Of a stretch of DNA of 64,000 bases, positions 23,829 through 33,969 are shown in pieces. Origin of the DNA: Macrobrachium rosenbergii. Its lineage: Eukaryota; Arthropoda; Malacostraca; Decapoda; Palaemonidae. Numbering within the stretch: the stretch's first letter is position 1; every line of letters starts with the position of its first letter. The notes beneath the pieces were generated by a model. It had not been told where the DNA came from. It did no database searches and saw nothing but the letters and a program-made list of their open reading frames with translations. The translations under genes and the position numbers were made by a program. The stretch is taken from contig NC_089742.1 of NCBI RefSeq assembly GCF_040412425.1, positions 74,762,125-74,826,124 of the forward strand, read 5' to 3'.

Positions 23829-24237
23829 TGTTAGTTTTAGAAGTTTAATCATTATTATTTTATTTCTATTTTTTCTGCATTAGCGGACTGGTATGGGCAT
23901 TACGAAATGTATAAAAAGCATGTTTAATTTTATCAGATGTTTTTATAGGAAAACTTTCTTTATGTTTAAAAGTATCTGTTCGTGGTGTGACGTCATAGGA
24001 CAACAAATGGCGGGAGGGAGCAAAATGTAAAGAAATGCAGGTAGGAGTGTTGAAAAGACTTTGGTGCAGTAGAGGGAGCTCTCTGATGGTTAGGTTGTTA
24101 ATTTTGGATTGTAAGTCTGTTTTGTGGTTTTTTGTAGTCGTAAGCTGCATTACATTATATAAGAACAAAAAAATGAACAAGTGGGTGGATTGCATAATTG
24201 TAGCATTTTTGGACAGGTTAGGCTAGAAAAACTTTCA
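23829..24237 (+). repeat. Copia 3' LTR
   Basis: Starts at or up to 10 bp before TGTTAGTTTTAG (an alternative start, TGTGATTATA at 23819, lies right after the purine tract GGAGGGGAGGGAGAAGGAG) and ends AAAACTTTCA at 24237, where DIRS gag resumes. Confidence 0.88.
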
Positions 24238-25973
24238 AACACTTCAAAAACTTTTAAAATATTTCTAAGCAGATGATCCAGCTCCATCAAGAAGAACATA
24301 ACCTTGGCTGATGAGAAGGCTGATCTTCTAAACAAGCTGATGAGACCAGAGAAGTCACCCTGGGAGGAGGCAGCTACTCCCAAAGAAGGAGCTTCTCCAG
24401 TGGCGTAAGACAAGTACCTCCTATGGGGCAGCCGAGAGGGAGGGAAACAGAAAGCGATCTTGCATTGCTCTCTCTTCTCCGAGAGTCCAACTTCAATGTC
24501 ATTCAAGGCCTTCCTTGGAGAAGAGGCAAGTACCATCTTAGGGAGCCTGAAACTACTGTCAGCCTGGTTCCTCATCATCAAGGCTGAGGCATGGGAGGGC
24601 AGGGCAGCTGGAGAAAAGAAGCCAGGAAGGCTCAGTAGAAAATACCTCAGAAGCGCTGTGTATGCTGAGGTAGCAGGTTCCTGATCTAAGCCTTCATTGT
24701 CTGATGAGACCGGGGACAGAGATAAGTCCGAAGGAGCCTTAGCTGCAGTAAGCCCAAATTGTCACAAGTTGGTGGTGAATGGGTGCTAGAGACAGATCAA
24801 GCATTGCGGGCACACCTGAAACTTGACAGCTGACGAGGTGGAGCTGGGCACCCGGAAGCTGGCGCTGGGCACCTGGAAGCTGGCGCTGGGCACCCAGGAG
24901 CTGCTGGGCACTCGTAAGATGACGGGCGCTTACAAGAACTAGCTAGGTGTTTAGGCTCCAAATACTGGCGCTCAACAACAGAGTGCTCAGGTGAAAAAAG
25001 CTCAGGACTGTCCCAAGCACTGCAGGAAGAGTGTGGGATGTGAAAAGGCTCTTTGAACCGCTTACAGGCAGCGGAAAAGAGTGGTCATCAACAGCTGCGC
25101 ACCTCTTTAAAGGCCAAGACCTGTCCGGAAAGCGCCACCAGCGTCTCGTCAGGACTGGAGTCTTCTGAGTTGGAGGACAATTGATGCACTTCCACACTCA
25201 CACCTTTCCAATGGGTGACAGTCTTAACCTGGGAACGATCAACAGGCTCGACTGAGGGGGCAACTACCCATGGGCAAACACCACCGACTTCCCTTGGACC
25301 TCTGGTATGACTCCTCCCAGGTTTAGGGAAGTATGACAGGGACCTTCGTCTAGAAGAGTCGGCGAGATGAGCAGCCACCTCCTCCACTAACACTGCACTG
25401 TTACTAGACACTTTATTTGTACACACTTTGTCCATCAATACTGTTAGGGATGCCCCAATTTAGCCACAGTATTCACAAATACTGCAGACTGATTTTCTGG
25501 TCAAATCTAGATTCAAGACTGGCAATGGGATCACGGTCAGAAGCATGGGAGTCAGACAAAGAAGTAGGTGTACAGAAGGAAGGCTGGTGATGCAAGACAA
25601 GACAAGCCCAAGAAGAGATAATATGAACATTGTCAACCATAACAGACTTTGACATAGGCTCTAAGCTAGCTAAAGTTCTACTGTACTCTTGGCTCTAGAA
25701 GCCACCTTCCTCTTCCTGTCTCTCAAAGTTAATCTAAATGTGCTTTTAAAACCTTCCATTTTCTCTCATCCCAGTTCCTGCATTCATTACAAGTCAACTC
25801 CTTCATACACACTTGTCCTCTACAACTGGTACAAATGGTAGGGGAATCGTAAGCCACAAATGGTAGGGGAATCGTAAGCCACAAATGGTAGGGGAATCGT
25901 AAGGGGCTTTAGTAAATCTTGTCTTGCAGCCTTCTCTGCAATAACAAATACTAGATGAACTAGAGTCTGACAT
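24238..25973 (-). pseudogene. DIRS A gag
   Basis: Start ATG at 25973 (MSDSSSSSICYCREGCKTRF), closely related to the DIRS B gag start at 42362 (MSDSSATNLATLLQPTRL). It includes a Cys-rich stretch with CNECRNWDERKWK, a segment at 25438-25088 (RRRSLSYFPKPGRSHTRG) shared with DIRS B (RRRSLAYSPTHGSSRT), and a conserved C-terminal segment at 24581-24240 (LSEKREQCKIAF; GEAPSLGVAASSQGDFSG). Stops and frameshifts break it. A 24-bp minisatellite encoding repeated APxAGAQ-like residues lies at about 24840-24905. A 25-bp unit is present three times at about 25830-25904 near the N-terminus. Gag would form the particle; this copy cannot. Confidence 0.72.
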
Positions 25974-26507
25974 TATAAGGGAAATAAAGGTTCTAAAAAC
26001 CTAAACTAGCACTAACTCGAAGGCTACCAAAGGTAAGAATACTTCACCAATTGCGGAGAAATTCTCAACCAGAATGTGAGAAGAATTCAAAATAAGCTGC
26101 TTCATACAACCGATGTTCAGTCGTAACCCGGCAGAAATGAATTGTGCTCTTTAGCTGTGTTGTTCCTCTTGTTCCCTGATAGAGGGCAGGGCTAGTCACC
26201 TAGGCTACACGAAACTAATAGAAGTGCTACATAGATTTTTAAAATTTAAGCTGATGCACGAGTTTAAACTATAACTATGTAATTACTTTGTAGTTACTTA
26301 TATGAAAACCTATTTTTGGTAGCTGCCGTGAGTACTCAAACCCACTCACTTTCCCTGATGAAAAGGCAAGGGACTGGGGTGAACATTTATCTTGCACAAA
26401 CCTGGCATGTAATGAGGAAGATGGCCGACATATGCTGCTGTCATATCTGTGCAAGTTGGGCGTAGAGAGAGCCATGGCAGTCCCAGTCAGCTTTAAAAAT
26501 GTTCCAT

Positions 26508-27122
26508 TTAGGTAACCTTGAAGATGGAGGATTCGAAGATGCATTCATTACTAAAGGAACAGTCACTGGTAAATCTATCATTTATTACTCTCCAACTGAA
26601 GACAATAAGACAGTCATCACTGCATATAGATAAGTTAATTGCTGACAACGTGCCCATCTGGACATGAAACTGTGTAGACTCTACTGGGTTTAGGATTCCT
26701 ATACTTTCACTTTCTATGATGGAACACAGGCAATTTCTTCCTTGACTGGTAACAACATAATCCCAAAGAAGGTTTCTGCTATTTATATACCAGAATAAGA
26801 AAGGGAAGTGGTATCTGTTGAATAAGGGATTTAAATTCACCAGTGGGGAAGACTTCACTATGTGGTTGAAAGAGAGCATACTGCATATTTTCTTTGTAAA
26901 TGAATCTGCCATGCTATCACTTGCAGTGGAGACTCGATATAGGCAGTCCTCACTTACTGATGTTTCAGCATTGGTAAACAGTTTATCTGTGTCGGTAAGC
27001 GGTTTACTGGCATCGGTAAGCAGTTTATCGGCCCCGATAAGTATAGACGGACAAAGAGGGAAATAAAGAGACTGCAAACGGAAAGGCCAAGAGAGAGTGG
27101 TATGAGATGGTGAGAACACCAA
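26508..27122 (-). other. 204-codon open frame of unknown nature
   Basis: An uninterrupted minus-strand frame, rich in Ser, Phe, Ile and Asn. Codons 25-60 fall in a MITE end (26940-27045) and read as periodic TDASKPLTDTDKLFTNA. The remainder (about 26938-26508) matches nothing I recognise and lacks domain motifs. Length alone in this composition is not proof of coding. Probably non-coding. Confidence 0.15.
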
Positions 27123-27866
27123 GTGGGAGAAAAGATAATCTACAGAATTGCAGGGAAAAAAAAAAGTCAGGCAGAATGTACATGTAGGAATTATTGAATA
27201 TGAAAATGGAAATATCTTAAGTGAAGAAGAGGAGGTCTAGAGAAGATGGAAAGAATATTTTTCACAATATTAAACACTGAGAATGAGTGTGAAGAACTGG
27301 TAAATGTTCCTCCAATAAAAGGACTAGAACAATAGTTGGATGATTAAAATGTATAAACAAAAAGGAGGTGTGTTAAACTCTGGGAACTACTGAGGAATAA
27401 AGCTTTTGGAGCATGTATTCAAGATATTAGAAAGAATAGTACAGTAGAAGGAAGGTTGAGAAAGATGATAGATATACATGAGCAGCAGTTTAGGTTTATG
27501 AAAGGAAAGAGCACAATGGATGCTATTTTTATAGTAAGACAAGTCCAAGAGAAGTACTGTATTTAGAAGGAAACCGGAAAGTTCAAGTGTTTCATGGATC
27601 TTGAAAAGGTGTATGACAGGGTATCAAGAAGAGTAGTTTGTTGGTGTTTGACAAAGAAAGGAGTACCACAGAGGCTGGTAAGGTTAGTGATGATGTATGA
27701 GGGGGTAAGACCCACTTTACAAACAAAATATGGGGAGACCAAGGCATTCCCTGCAGAGGTTGGCCTCCATCAGGCTGAGTCCATTCTTGTTCCTCATCGT
27801 TACAGACACTTTGACATCAGAATTAAGGAACAATGATGAACTATGGGAACTGATGTTTGCTAATGA

Positions 27867-28088
27867 TTGGACGAAGACCTGTGATAGTGGAGTCCACTCA
27901 CCCCTAGTGCATACCGACACCGTTATGGTGAGCGATCCGGGGGTAGTAACCCCGGCATTATGGATAGCTTTTTCTCTGGTATATTTAGCAATAGTTATAC
28001 CTAGAAATGAGTGCTATTGGAACCATTTCACTGGGTGACACAGGTCTTCCCCCAGAAATTGATTTTTCCTTTGTCAAAATCCCTTTTT
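27867..28088. mobile_element. Insertion of about 220 bp inside the LINE RT
   Basis: Interrupts the LINE exactly after the FAND box and before LADTEQ. It contains GAGCGATCCGGGGGTAGTAA and CCCCGGCATTATGG (a CCGGGG/CCCCGG inverted pair). I do not recognise the family and see no clear target duplication. Confidence 0.5.
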
Positions 28089-28851
28089 AGCAGACACAGA
28101 ACAACTGCAAGAAAGGTTTTTAGCATGGAAAGGAGCCCTAGAAAAGAAAGGATTAAAAGTGAACATAGGGAAGACAGAGCTAATGATTAGTAGTAAAGGA
28201 CATGAAGTAAACATTCAGGTGGAAGATGGTAGTGCTAAAACAGAACAATGAGTTTAACTACTTGGGATCTATAATAACACGGGGGGGGGGAGAGGAGCTA
28301 CTGACAAAACAGTGAGACAGAGAGTGAAAGAAGCATGGTGAAAATGGAGAGAAGTAACTGGAGTTGTTTTAGACAGAAAATGACATTGAGGGTCAAAATG
28401 AATTTTTATAAGACAGTTACCAAGCCCGTACTACTATGTGGGGCAGAAACTTGGCCATTTAAGAGGAAAGAGGAGGGACTGTTGGAAAGAACTGAGATGA
28501 GGATGGTGAGATGGACTGCTGGAATATCACTACTGGAAAGGAGGGAGAGTCAAGACATAAGAATAATGTGTGGAATATGTAATGTAAAGGAGAAGGCTAG
28601 GGAAGCTCGTCTGAGATACTACTACCATGTAATAAGAAGAGAAGAGGTGAAACCAATCAAGAGAGCTAAGAACATACTAGTGATGAGGAGTGTGGGGCAT
28701 CAGCAGATCAGATAGATGGATGGATGTGGTAAGGAGAAATATGGGTGAGGTGGGACTGGGGAGGAAGATGCAAGGAACAGAAATACAGTAGATGGAAAAA
28801 GTTGACTCAAGCGGCCAACCCTGCTATACAGTGGGACTAATAAGGTTGAAA

Positions 28852-28921
28852 AAGAAGAAGAAGAAGAAGAAGAAGAAGAAGAAGAAGAAGAAGAAGAAGA
28901 AGAAGAAGAAGAAGAAGAAGA
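28852..28921. repeat. (AAG)n microsatellite, LINE tail
   Basis: About 23 perfect units that begin at the LINE 3' end and end at the MITE right half, so probably grown from the LINE's A-rich tail. Confidence 0.95.
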
Positions 28922-29067
28922 AACTGTTAACTGGCACTTAAGACATCATAAAACACCATTTATTACCATAATTATTGGTGATTTTCGGTTATTGGCACTT
29001 GGCTAGGAACGGAACCCCTACTGTTAACCGGAGACTGCCTGTATTAATAGGATTTTGTTGGGAATCA

Positions 29068-29600
29068 TTACAAATATATAAAAACTAAACCCCAACAGCT
29101 CCCTATATTTATGTTATAAGGGGAACGACAAGCTGTATACTCATGGAGTTGGACACGTATTATCACCATAGTCTCCTGTAAAGACATACATACAGGAGGC
29201 ACTTCTGATATGAGCAGCTTTAGTTCTTCCCATTTAGCTCTTAATCCCTGACAGTTCCACTGGAGAAAATGAATGAGTTTCATTCAGATTTTGAGTAATT
29301 TTAAGTGCTCTTACTTTACTGCTTTGCTCCTGTTCAACTCCACAAGGAGACTAATTATTTATGGTTTCGTTCCATTTTAAGGTTGATGATGGTGCTGTTT
29401 CCATGGAGGAGGAACCTGCCACAGATGGCAAAGGCTCCTTTGTATCATGGGTGTTGGGCACCTTTGATAGCATCCTCATCAAGATAAATTTCAAGCTCCG
29501 AAGCACCAGATAAAGCTGGTGCTGCCTGAGGTGATGTGGAAGCGTTCGACACAATTGGTGCATCCTCTGAAGCGTCAGAAGCACCAGTCACAGCTGGTGC
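29068..29600 (-). mobile_element. I-type LINE fragment: ORF1 end and endonuclease start
   Basis: At 29283-29068 the minus strand reads FLQWNCQGLRAKWEELKLLI, SEVPPVCMSLQETM, the start of an apurinic-type endonuclease (the WNCxGL and LQET metal-site motifs). Upstream, to about 29600, the minus frame shows repeats such as ASEDAPIVSNASTSPQAAPA and LSGASELE, similar to the 13-residue repeats at 32800-32980 in the neighbouring LINE copy. The EN domain is cut at about 29068 next to a MITE end. Related to the LINE at 30172-33968. Confidence 0.65.
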
Positions 29601-29633
29601 ATTGAATTGAATTACTGAAGTAGTTTAATCAGA

Positions 29634-29775
29634 CCACTGAGCTGACTTTCAGCTCTCATAGGGCTAGCCTGAAGGATTAGAATGAAATACTAGGTCTAGG
29701 CCTGAGGCCAAGCACTGGGACCCAATAGGTCATTCAGTATGATGATGAACGAATTAAAATGAAATTAAAAACTGC
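29634..29775 (-). repeat. SINE 3' scrap plus a second short repeat
   Basis: 29634-29685 matches the 3' part of the SINE at 31888-32162, in minus orientation (TTTAATCAGACCACTGAGCT). 29686-29775 (GGCCAAGCACTGGGACC, GGTCATTCAGTATGATG) matches the start of the repeat at 63611. Confidence 0.65.
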
Positions 29776-29858
29776 ACATAGGCACATGCTCTCATACTGG
29801 AACACACATACAATAAACACATTTACTCATGTTTCCTTACATAAACATTAAAAAGGTA

Positions 29859-30140
29859 CAGGCACTACCCGGTTATTGGCAGGCCTGGTTATCGGCGATC
29901 CAGTTTTTCGGCACTTGCCTAGCGACGAAAATCGGCAATTTTTGGCACCAGTATGCACCAATTTCTGCTTATCAGCGCCGAAATCGCGTACTAGTGTCGA
30001 TGCATACCTAACAGAGGCGCTGATAACCGAAAATCGGCAATTTTTAAGTGCCAAAAATCACCGATTTTCAGTTATCAGTGATTTTTGCTTAACGTCACGC
30101 CCTCGGAACGGAACCCCCACCAATAACCAAGGACTGCCTG
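29859..30140. mobile_element. Palindromic MITE, copy 7
   Basis: CAGGCACTACCCGGTTATTG at the left, CAATAACCAAGGACTGCCTG at the right, TA on both sides. Shares TTTTTCGGCACTTGCCTAGC and CGGAACGGAACCCCCACC with the others. Confidence 0.9.
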
Positions 30141-31887
30141 TATATTAAAATTCAGTATAAGTTATGTAGTATTTTTTTTTATTTGACAAATGTTGTAAGG
30201 GTTTTCGTGCTTTCATTATTTAATTATTTTTATATTTTATTAATTAAATCACAGTTCCTCATGAACATCAAAATTGGAACGACTGAAAATGTAAAAGGTT
30301 CTTACAAAATTTCCTTCACTGATTTATTTCCAAAAGTTGACAGTTGCTGTTGGTCATACATTGGACACTCACATAACACATATCTGACCATTACTGTCAC
30401 CTTGCACTCTGAGCATTCGGGAGCTGGGCGAGGTGGCCTGCTCACTGAGTGTCCATGCGTCAGACGAGTATGGCCTATTCTGAGACGTGTCAGAATTACT
30501 TGTGCATGTCTCTCTCTGAGATGATGAACTCCATTTTTTAACATAAGGTTTTATTTGTTTTAATTTATTATTTTCAGGTTCTTCATTCCATATATATTGC
30601 CATTTATTTATGATACCCACTTTCATGTATCTTACATAATCAGTAACAGGGATATTCATATTTGATCTTGTCATGTGTGTTGCTTCTTTGGCTGCTTTGT
30701 CTGCCTCTTCATTTCCTTTGATCCTTACATGGACAGGGATCCAACATATTTCTACATTTTTTCCACTATTATATAAGTTATGGAGAAATAATTTAATTTC
30801 CTATACTATATTATTTTTTTATTTGTAACTCTGAATAGCTTCCATAGCACTTCTCGAGTCACTAAAAATCACAAAATTATTGAGTGATGTTTCTTCAATT
30901 ATTTTTATAGCTGATGCAATTACACAAAATTCTGCTGTGAATACTGAAGCATTAATAGGTAGAGAGAACTGATAAATTTTGTCTTGGGACACTGCAGCAT
31001 ATCCCACTCCGTGCTCTGATTTAGATCCACCTGTATATATTGCGTAATGTCGACCTTTTCGGCTTATATGCCCCATTGTCTGCCCCACTGTATGTCGTCT
31101 ATGGTGTTCTGGTGTATATGAGTAACTTTTTTTATAAATATTTCAGATGTGTAAAAATTCTCATTTTATTCATTGTCCAAGGAGGAGTTGACTTTACTAT
31201 AAAGGCACTTGTATATTTATATTCAGTGACTCAAACAATCTTCTAGCTCTAATTGGGAAAGGTGGTGGATGGTTATTTATAAATACATCTCTTAATTCAA
31301 ATAATTTTTTTTGTTGGAGAATCACTTGTCTGAATTCTCAGAGCACTTTTTGTTGTAACTAGCTCTCTATGGAGAGACAGAGGTAGTTCACCACATTCAA
31401 CTTGTAAAGATGATTTTGGTGATCTAAAGCTCCTAAGGCCTTCATTGTGAACAGGGTCTAACACTTTCAGCATTGCATCCAATGCCAAGCCATATACTTC
31501 GCTTCCATAATCAGTGATAGACAGAACTGTAGCTTTATACAGTACAGTAAGGGTATGTCTATCGGCTCCCTAAGTAGTGTTCGATATTTGTCTAATTAGA
31601 TGAATTGCTCTTTTACATTTAGACTTTATGTATGTTATGTGGGCTTTCCAATTCAAGTAAGTATCAAATATTAACCCAAAAATTTTGCTCTTTGGCCAAT
31701 TGGTATACTGTACTACGGTTCTGATTTTTAAATCTATTTCATCACCTTTTTTCCACTTTTTATTTTTATAAAACATGATTGCTTGAGTTTTATTTATGGA
31801 AAATTTAAAGCCTACAGATGAGACCCATTCATCTATTTTTACTATGCTTTTATTAATGATTCATTCTACATGTTTTATTCGAGATGC

Positions 31888-32162
31888 CAGTTCCTCGTTG
31901 GACGAGTCGGTAGAGTTGTCAGCTAGCACTCTCCTAGGCCCGAGTTTGAGTTTCCGGCCGGCCAATGAAGAATTAGAGGAATTTCTTTCTGGTGATAGAA
32001 ATTCATTTCTCGGTATAATGTGGTTCGGGTTCCACAATAAGCTGTAGATCCTGTTGCTGGGTAACCAACTGGTTCTTAGCCACGTAAAATAAGTCTAATC
32101 CTTCGGGCCAGCCGTAGGAGAGCTGTTAATCAGCTCAGTGGTCTGGTTAAACTAAGGTATAC
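31888..32162 (+). mobile_element. tRNA-derived SINE with 12-bp target duplication
   Basis: Begins GTTCCTCGTTGGACGAGTCG. An A-box-like TGGACGAGTCGG (31899-31910) and B-box-like AGTTTGAGTTT (31943-31953) are correctly spaced for an internal RNA polymerase III promoter. The 3' end is GGTTAAACTAAGGTATACT-like. The target duplication TATTCGAGATGC flanks it at 31876-31887 and 32163-32174, inside the I-group LINE, which reads on across it. Confidence 0.9.
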
Positions 32163-32789
32163 TATTCGAGATGCTGAATAATATATGGGAAAATCATCCA
32201 TATACAGGTTACTTTTAATGCCAATAGGTAGATTATTACTGATATCGTCAATTGCTAGAGTAAACTGTGTGCCACTAAGGACACTTCCCTGTGGAACACC
32301 ATTTTCAAGTGGAACTGTTCTAGACAGAACATCAATTCTCACCTGAAAACTGCGATTTGTCAAAAAGTTTTGGATAAACATAGGTAAATATCCATGGGTG
32401 TTGTTTTGTAAAGTTTTTAATATAGCATACCTCCATATAGTATCGTATGCTTGTTCACTGTCAAAAAAGACAGATACAGTAATTTTTTTTTCATTCAAAA
32501 CCTTTACATATACAGTATGGTCTTCCAAGTTAGAGAGAGAATCTACTGTAATGTAGATCTGTTACACTGTGACCGGAACTGAGTGGGAGTCAAAATTTTA
32601 TTCCTCCAATGTACCATGTTAGTAGAGCATTTACCATTTTCTCTAACAATTTGCATAACCAGCTTGTTAAAGAAATTGGTCTGTAATTATTTACATTGCT
32701 GGCATCCTTTCCAGGTTTGGGGATAGGAATAATTATAGCTTTATGCCATTCATCTGGAATACAGCTGGTGCAGGCTCCAGACACAAGCA

Positions 32790-33968
32790 CCAGATACAGC
32801 TAATGCAGCCTCCAAAGAGGCAGGTGCCAGCTAGAGTTAGTGCAGCCTCCAAAGAGGTGGACACACCAGGTATAGCTGATGCAGCCTCCAGAGAGGCAGG
32901 AAAGCCAGACATATTTGGCATGGCCTCCAAAGAGGCAGGAACACCAGGAATTACTGGTGCAGCCTCCAATGAGGCATGAGTCCAGGTTGCCACTGATGTT
33001 CCCTTGACATGACAAACGGAAGCACTTCCGGTACCACCACTGATGTTCCCTTTACATGACAAATGGAAGCATCTCCAGTACCATTCACATTTCTTTTTCA
33101 GTTAGCAGCTATACTAGAATAGGATATTCCTGGTCTAACATACTGGCTTAATACTTTGTGTTAAGCCTCTGTAAATGTGATGCATTCAGTTACCATTACT
33201 GTCTGCAATTCTTTTTCCATGATGTACACATCACAATTCTATGAAGAGGATGGATGATTTTCTCCACATTGTATATATTTTGCTTCTTTATAACATACAC
33301 TTTGCTCTGGTTCACTACACTTAACACACATGGTAGGCTTGCCTTGTATCTTCTGCCTACAAGATCCTAAGATGTGACCATATTCTTGACAATAAAAACA
33401 TCTCCTTGGTCTTGAGATATATTGCTTAACCTTGAAATGTAACCATGCTACTTTTTATTACATTAGGTAAGCAGGTAGATTTGGATGTAATAATTAAATT
33501 TGAAAGTGAAACTACGGCTCCACAGATGATCTTCATTCGTTCATTTCTAATCACACCTTGATCTTTTAATTCTCCTAAAAATTTCCTTTCTGAATACAGT
33601 ACATCATAAGTTCAGGTGCTAATATCATTCCTTTGGAGTGATTCCAAAAAGCAGGTCCTGAGCAGTCTACTTTAACTGATGAAAGATGCAATAATGATTT
33701 TAATTTTTCACTTTCTTTCGGTAAGAGTGATTCTACTCCCAGTTTTCCCCAACCTCAGATGATATCAAGCTCTCGGCCATAATACTTCACAATGTAAACA
33801 TTAAAAATGCCATAATTAGAATATTCCAGATGAAAGGTCAAATACTATTGCAACATGAGGTTTCACATATCCCTGGTCCTATTTCACACATATTTCTGGT
33901 GATTTCCCTTTGCTCTGTGCTGGAGCACAGGGTTCCAGTGTAATTACACTAGAAGGTTTCTTAGCCAT
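32790..33968 (-). pseudogene. LINE ORF1 with zinc knuckles
   Basis: Start ATG at 33968 (MAKKPSSVITLEPCAPAQSK), with decayed sequence following. A readable zinc-knuckle block lies around 33410-33290: CFYCQEYGHILGSC (CX2CX4HX4C) followed by CVKCSEPEQ, the nucleic-acid-binding end of LINE ORF1 proteins. Downstream at 33062-32790 the frame continues through short repeats and then runs straight into RT sequence. Stops (for example ICVK-stop near 33890) break the N-terminal half. Confidence 0.6.
32799..32982 (-). repeat. 39-bp minisatellite encoding a 13-residue repeat
   Basis: GCCTCCA recurs at 32808, 32845, 32884, 32923 and 32962, a 39-bp spacing (37 once). On the minus strand the units read ASLEAAxxIPGVP-like. 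An exact multiple of three keeps the frame. Confidence 0.85.
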
Positions 33969-33969
33969 G

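Larger units (their letters stand above)
22190..24237. mobile_element. Rearranged GalEa-like Ty1/Copia element
   Basis: The left half is in minus orientation: LTR 22884-22485, primer-site-like TGGTAGTAGAGTG (about 22482-22470), then gag to about 22190. The right half is in plus orientation: the end of RT plus RNase H (22910-23768), then an LTR (about 23819-24237). An intact element would read LTR-gag-...-RT-RH-LTR in one direction, so the 5' third is inverted and the middle of pol (protease, integrase, most of RT) is absent. The LTRs are about 400-419 bp, end in CTTTCA, and are clearly alignable in opposite orientation. The whole is nested in DIRS element A. GalEa-type Copia elements are known from decapods; that placement is by remembered resemblance. 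Confidence 0.75.
21133..26320 (-). mobile_element. DIRS-type retroelement A, interrupted
   Basis: A tyrosine-recombinase retroelement read right to left. Its ends form an inverted repeat: the left end (about 21133-21200, TTTATATATGCTTACCAAAT, ATAGCTATAGTTTCAACTC) is the inverse of the right end (about 26186-26310, GAGTTTAAACTATAACTAT, GTAATTACTTTGTA). Gag sequence lies at the right (25973-24238) and tyrosine-recombinase sequence at the left (22190-21240). The RT/RNase H part is missing and its place is taken by a rearranged Copia element (22190-24237). DIRS elements integrate by a tyrosine recombinase and have inverted or split termini rather than LTRs with duplications. Confidence 0.75.
27060..28921 (+). 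mobile_element. RTE-like LINE with (GAA)n tail
   Basis: A decayed endonuclease-RT LINE. RWKEYF and LNTENECEELVNVPP (27250-27330) mark the pre-RT region. RT boxes follow: NY.GIKLLEHVFKILERIV, FGFMKGxSTMDAIF, FMDLEKVYDRVSRRVVCWCL (27588-27647), GLHQ, LTSELRNNDELWELMFAND (27810-27866; the catalytic FADD box reads FAND), LADTEQLQERF and KKGLKVNIGKTELMI. The C-terminal part at 28335-28715 has KPVLLCGAETWPFKRKEEGL, MVRWTAGISLLERRESQDIR and ARLRYYYHVIRREE. It ends in a CCCTGCTATACAGTGGGACT-like tail and about 23 AAG units. There are many frameshifts. Clade assignment is tentative. Confidence 0.75.
26938..29041. mobile_element. Palindromic MITE, copy 6, split by a LINE
   Basis: The left end (TAGGCAGTCCTCACTTAC, 26938 to about 27045) and right end (GTTAACCGGAGACTGCCTG, about 28922-29041, with GGAACGGAACCCC) together amount to one roughly 225-bp MITE. 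The LINE at about 27060-28921 separates them. Confidence 0.7.
30172..33968 (-). mobile_element. I-group LINE, ORF1 to RNase H, endonuclease missing
   Basis: Minus-strand order: ORF1 from 33968; a 39-bp repeat region (32980-32790); RT starting abruptly (PDEWHKAIIIPIPKPGKD, NNYRPISLTSWLCKLLEKMV; 32760-32590); RT palm (32528-32130: VFFDSEQAYDTIWR, LENGVPQGSVLSGTQFTLAI, SNLYMDDFPIYY); a SINE insertion; RT thumb (31776-31570: FGLIFDTYLNWKAHI); RNase H (31088-30819: YTGGSKSEHGVGYAAVS, AEFCVIASA, FVIFSDSRSAMEAI); and a C-terminal Cys/His segment (30544-30302: TRLRIGHTRLTHGHSVS, CSECKVTV...VLCECP). A poly-T run at about 30173-30181 is the poly(A) tail on this strand. RNase H after RT plus the RIGHTRLTH end fit the I group. 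There are many stops. Confidence 0.78.

Noticed and set aside
31899..31953. A functional tRNA gene
   Set aside because: A and B boxes are present but the sequence does not fold into a tRNA cloverleaf and is part of a 275-bp SINE.
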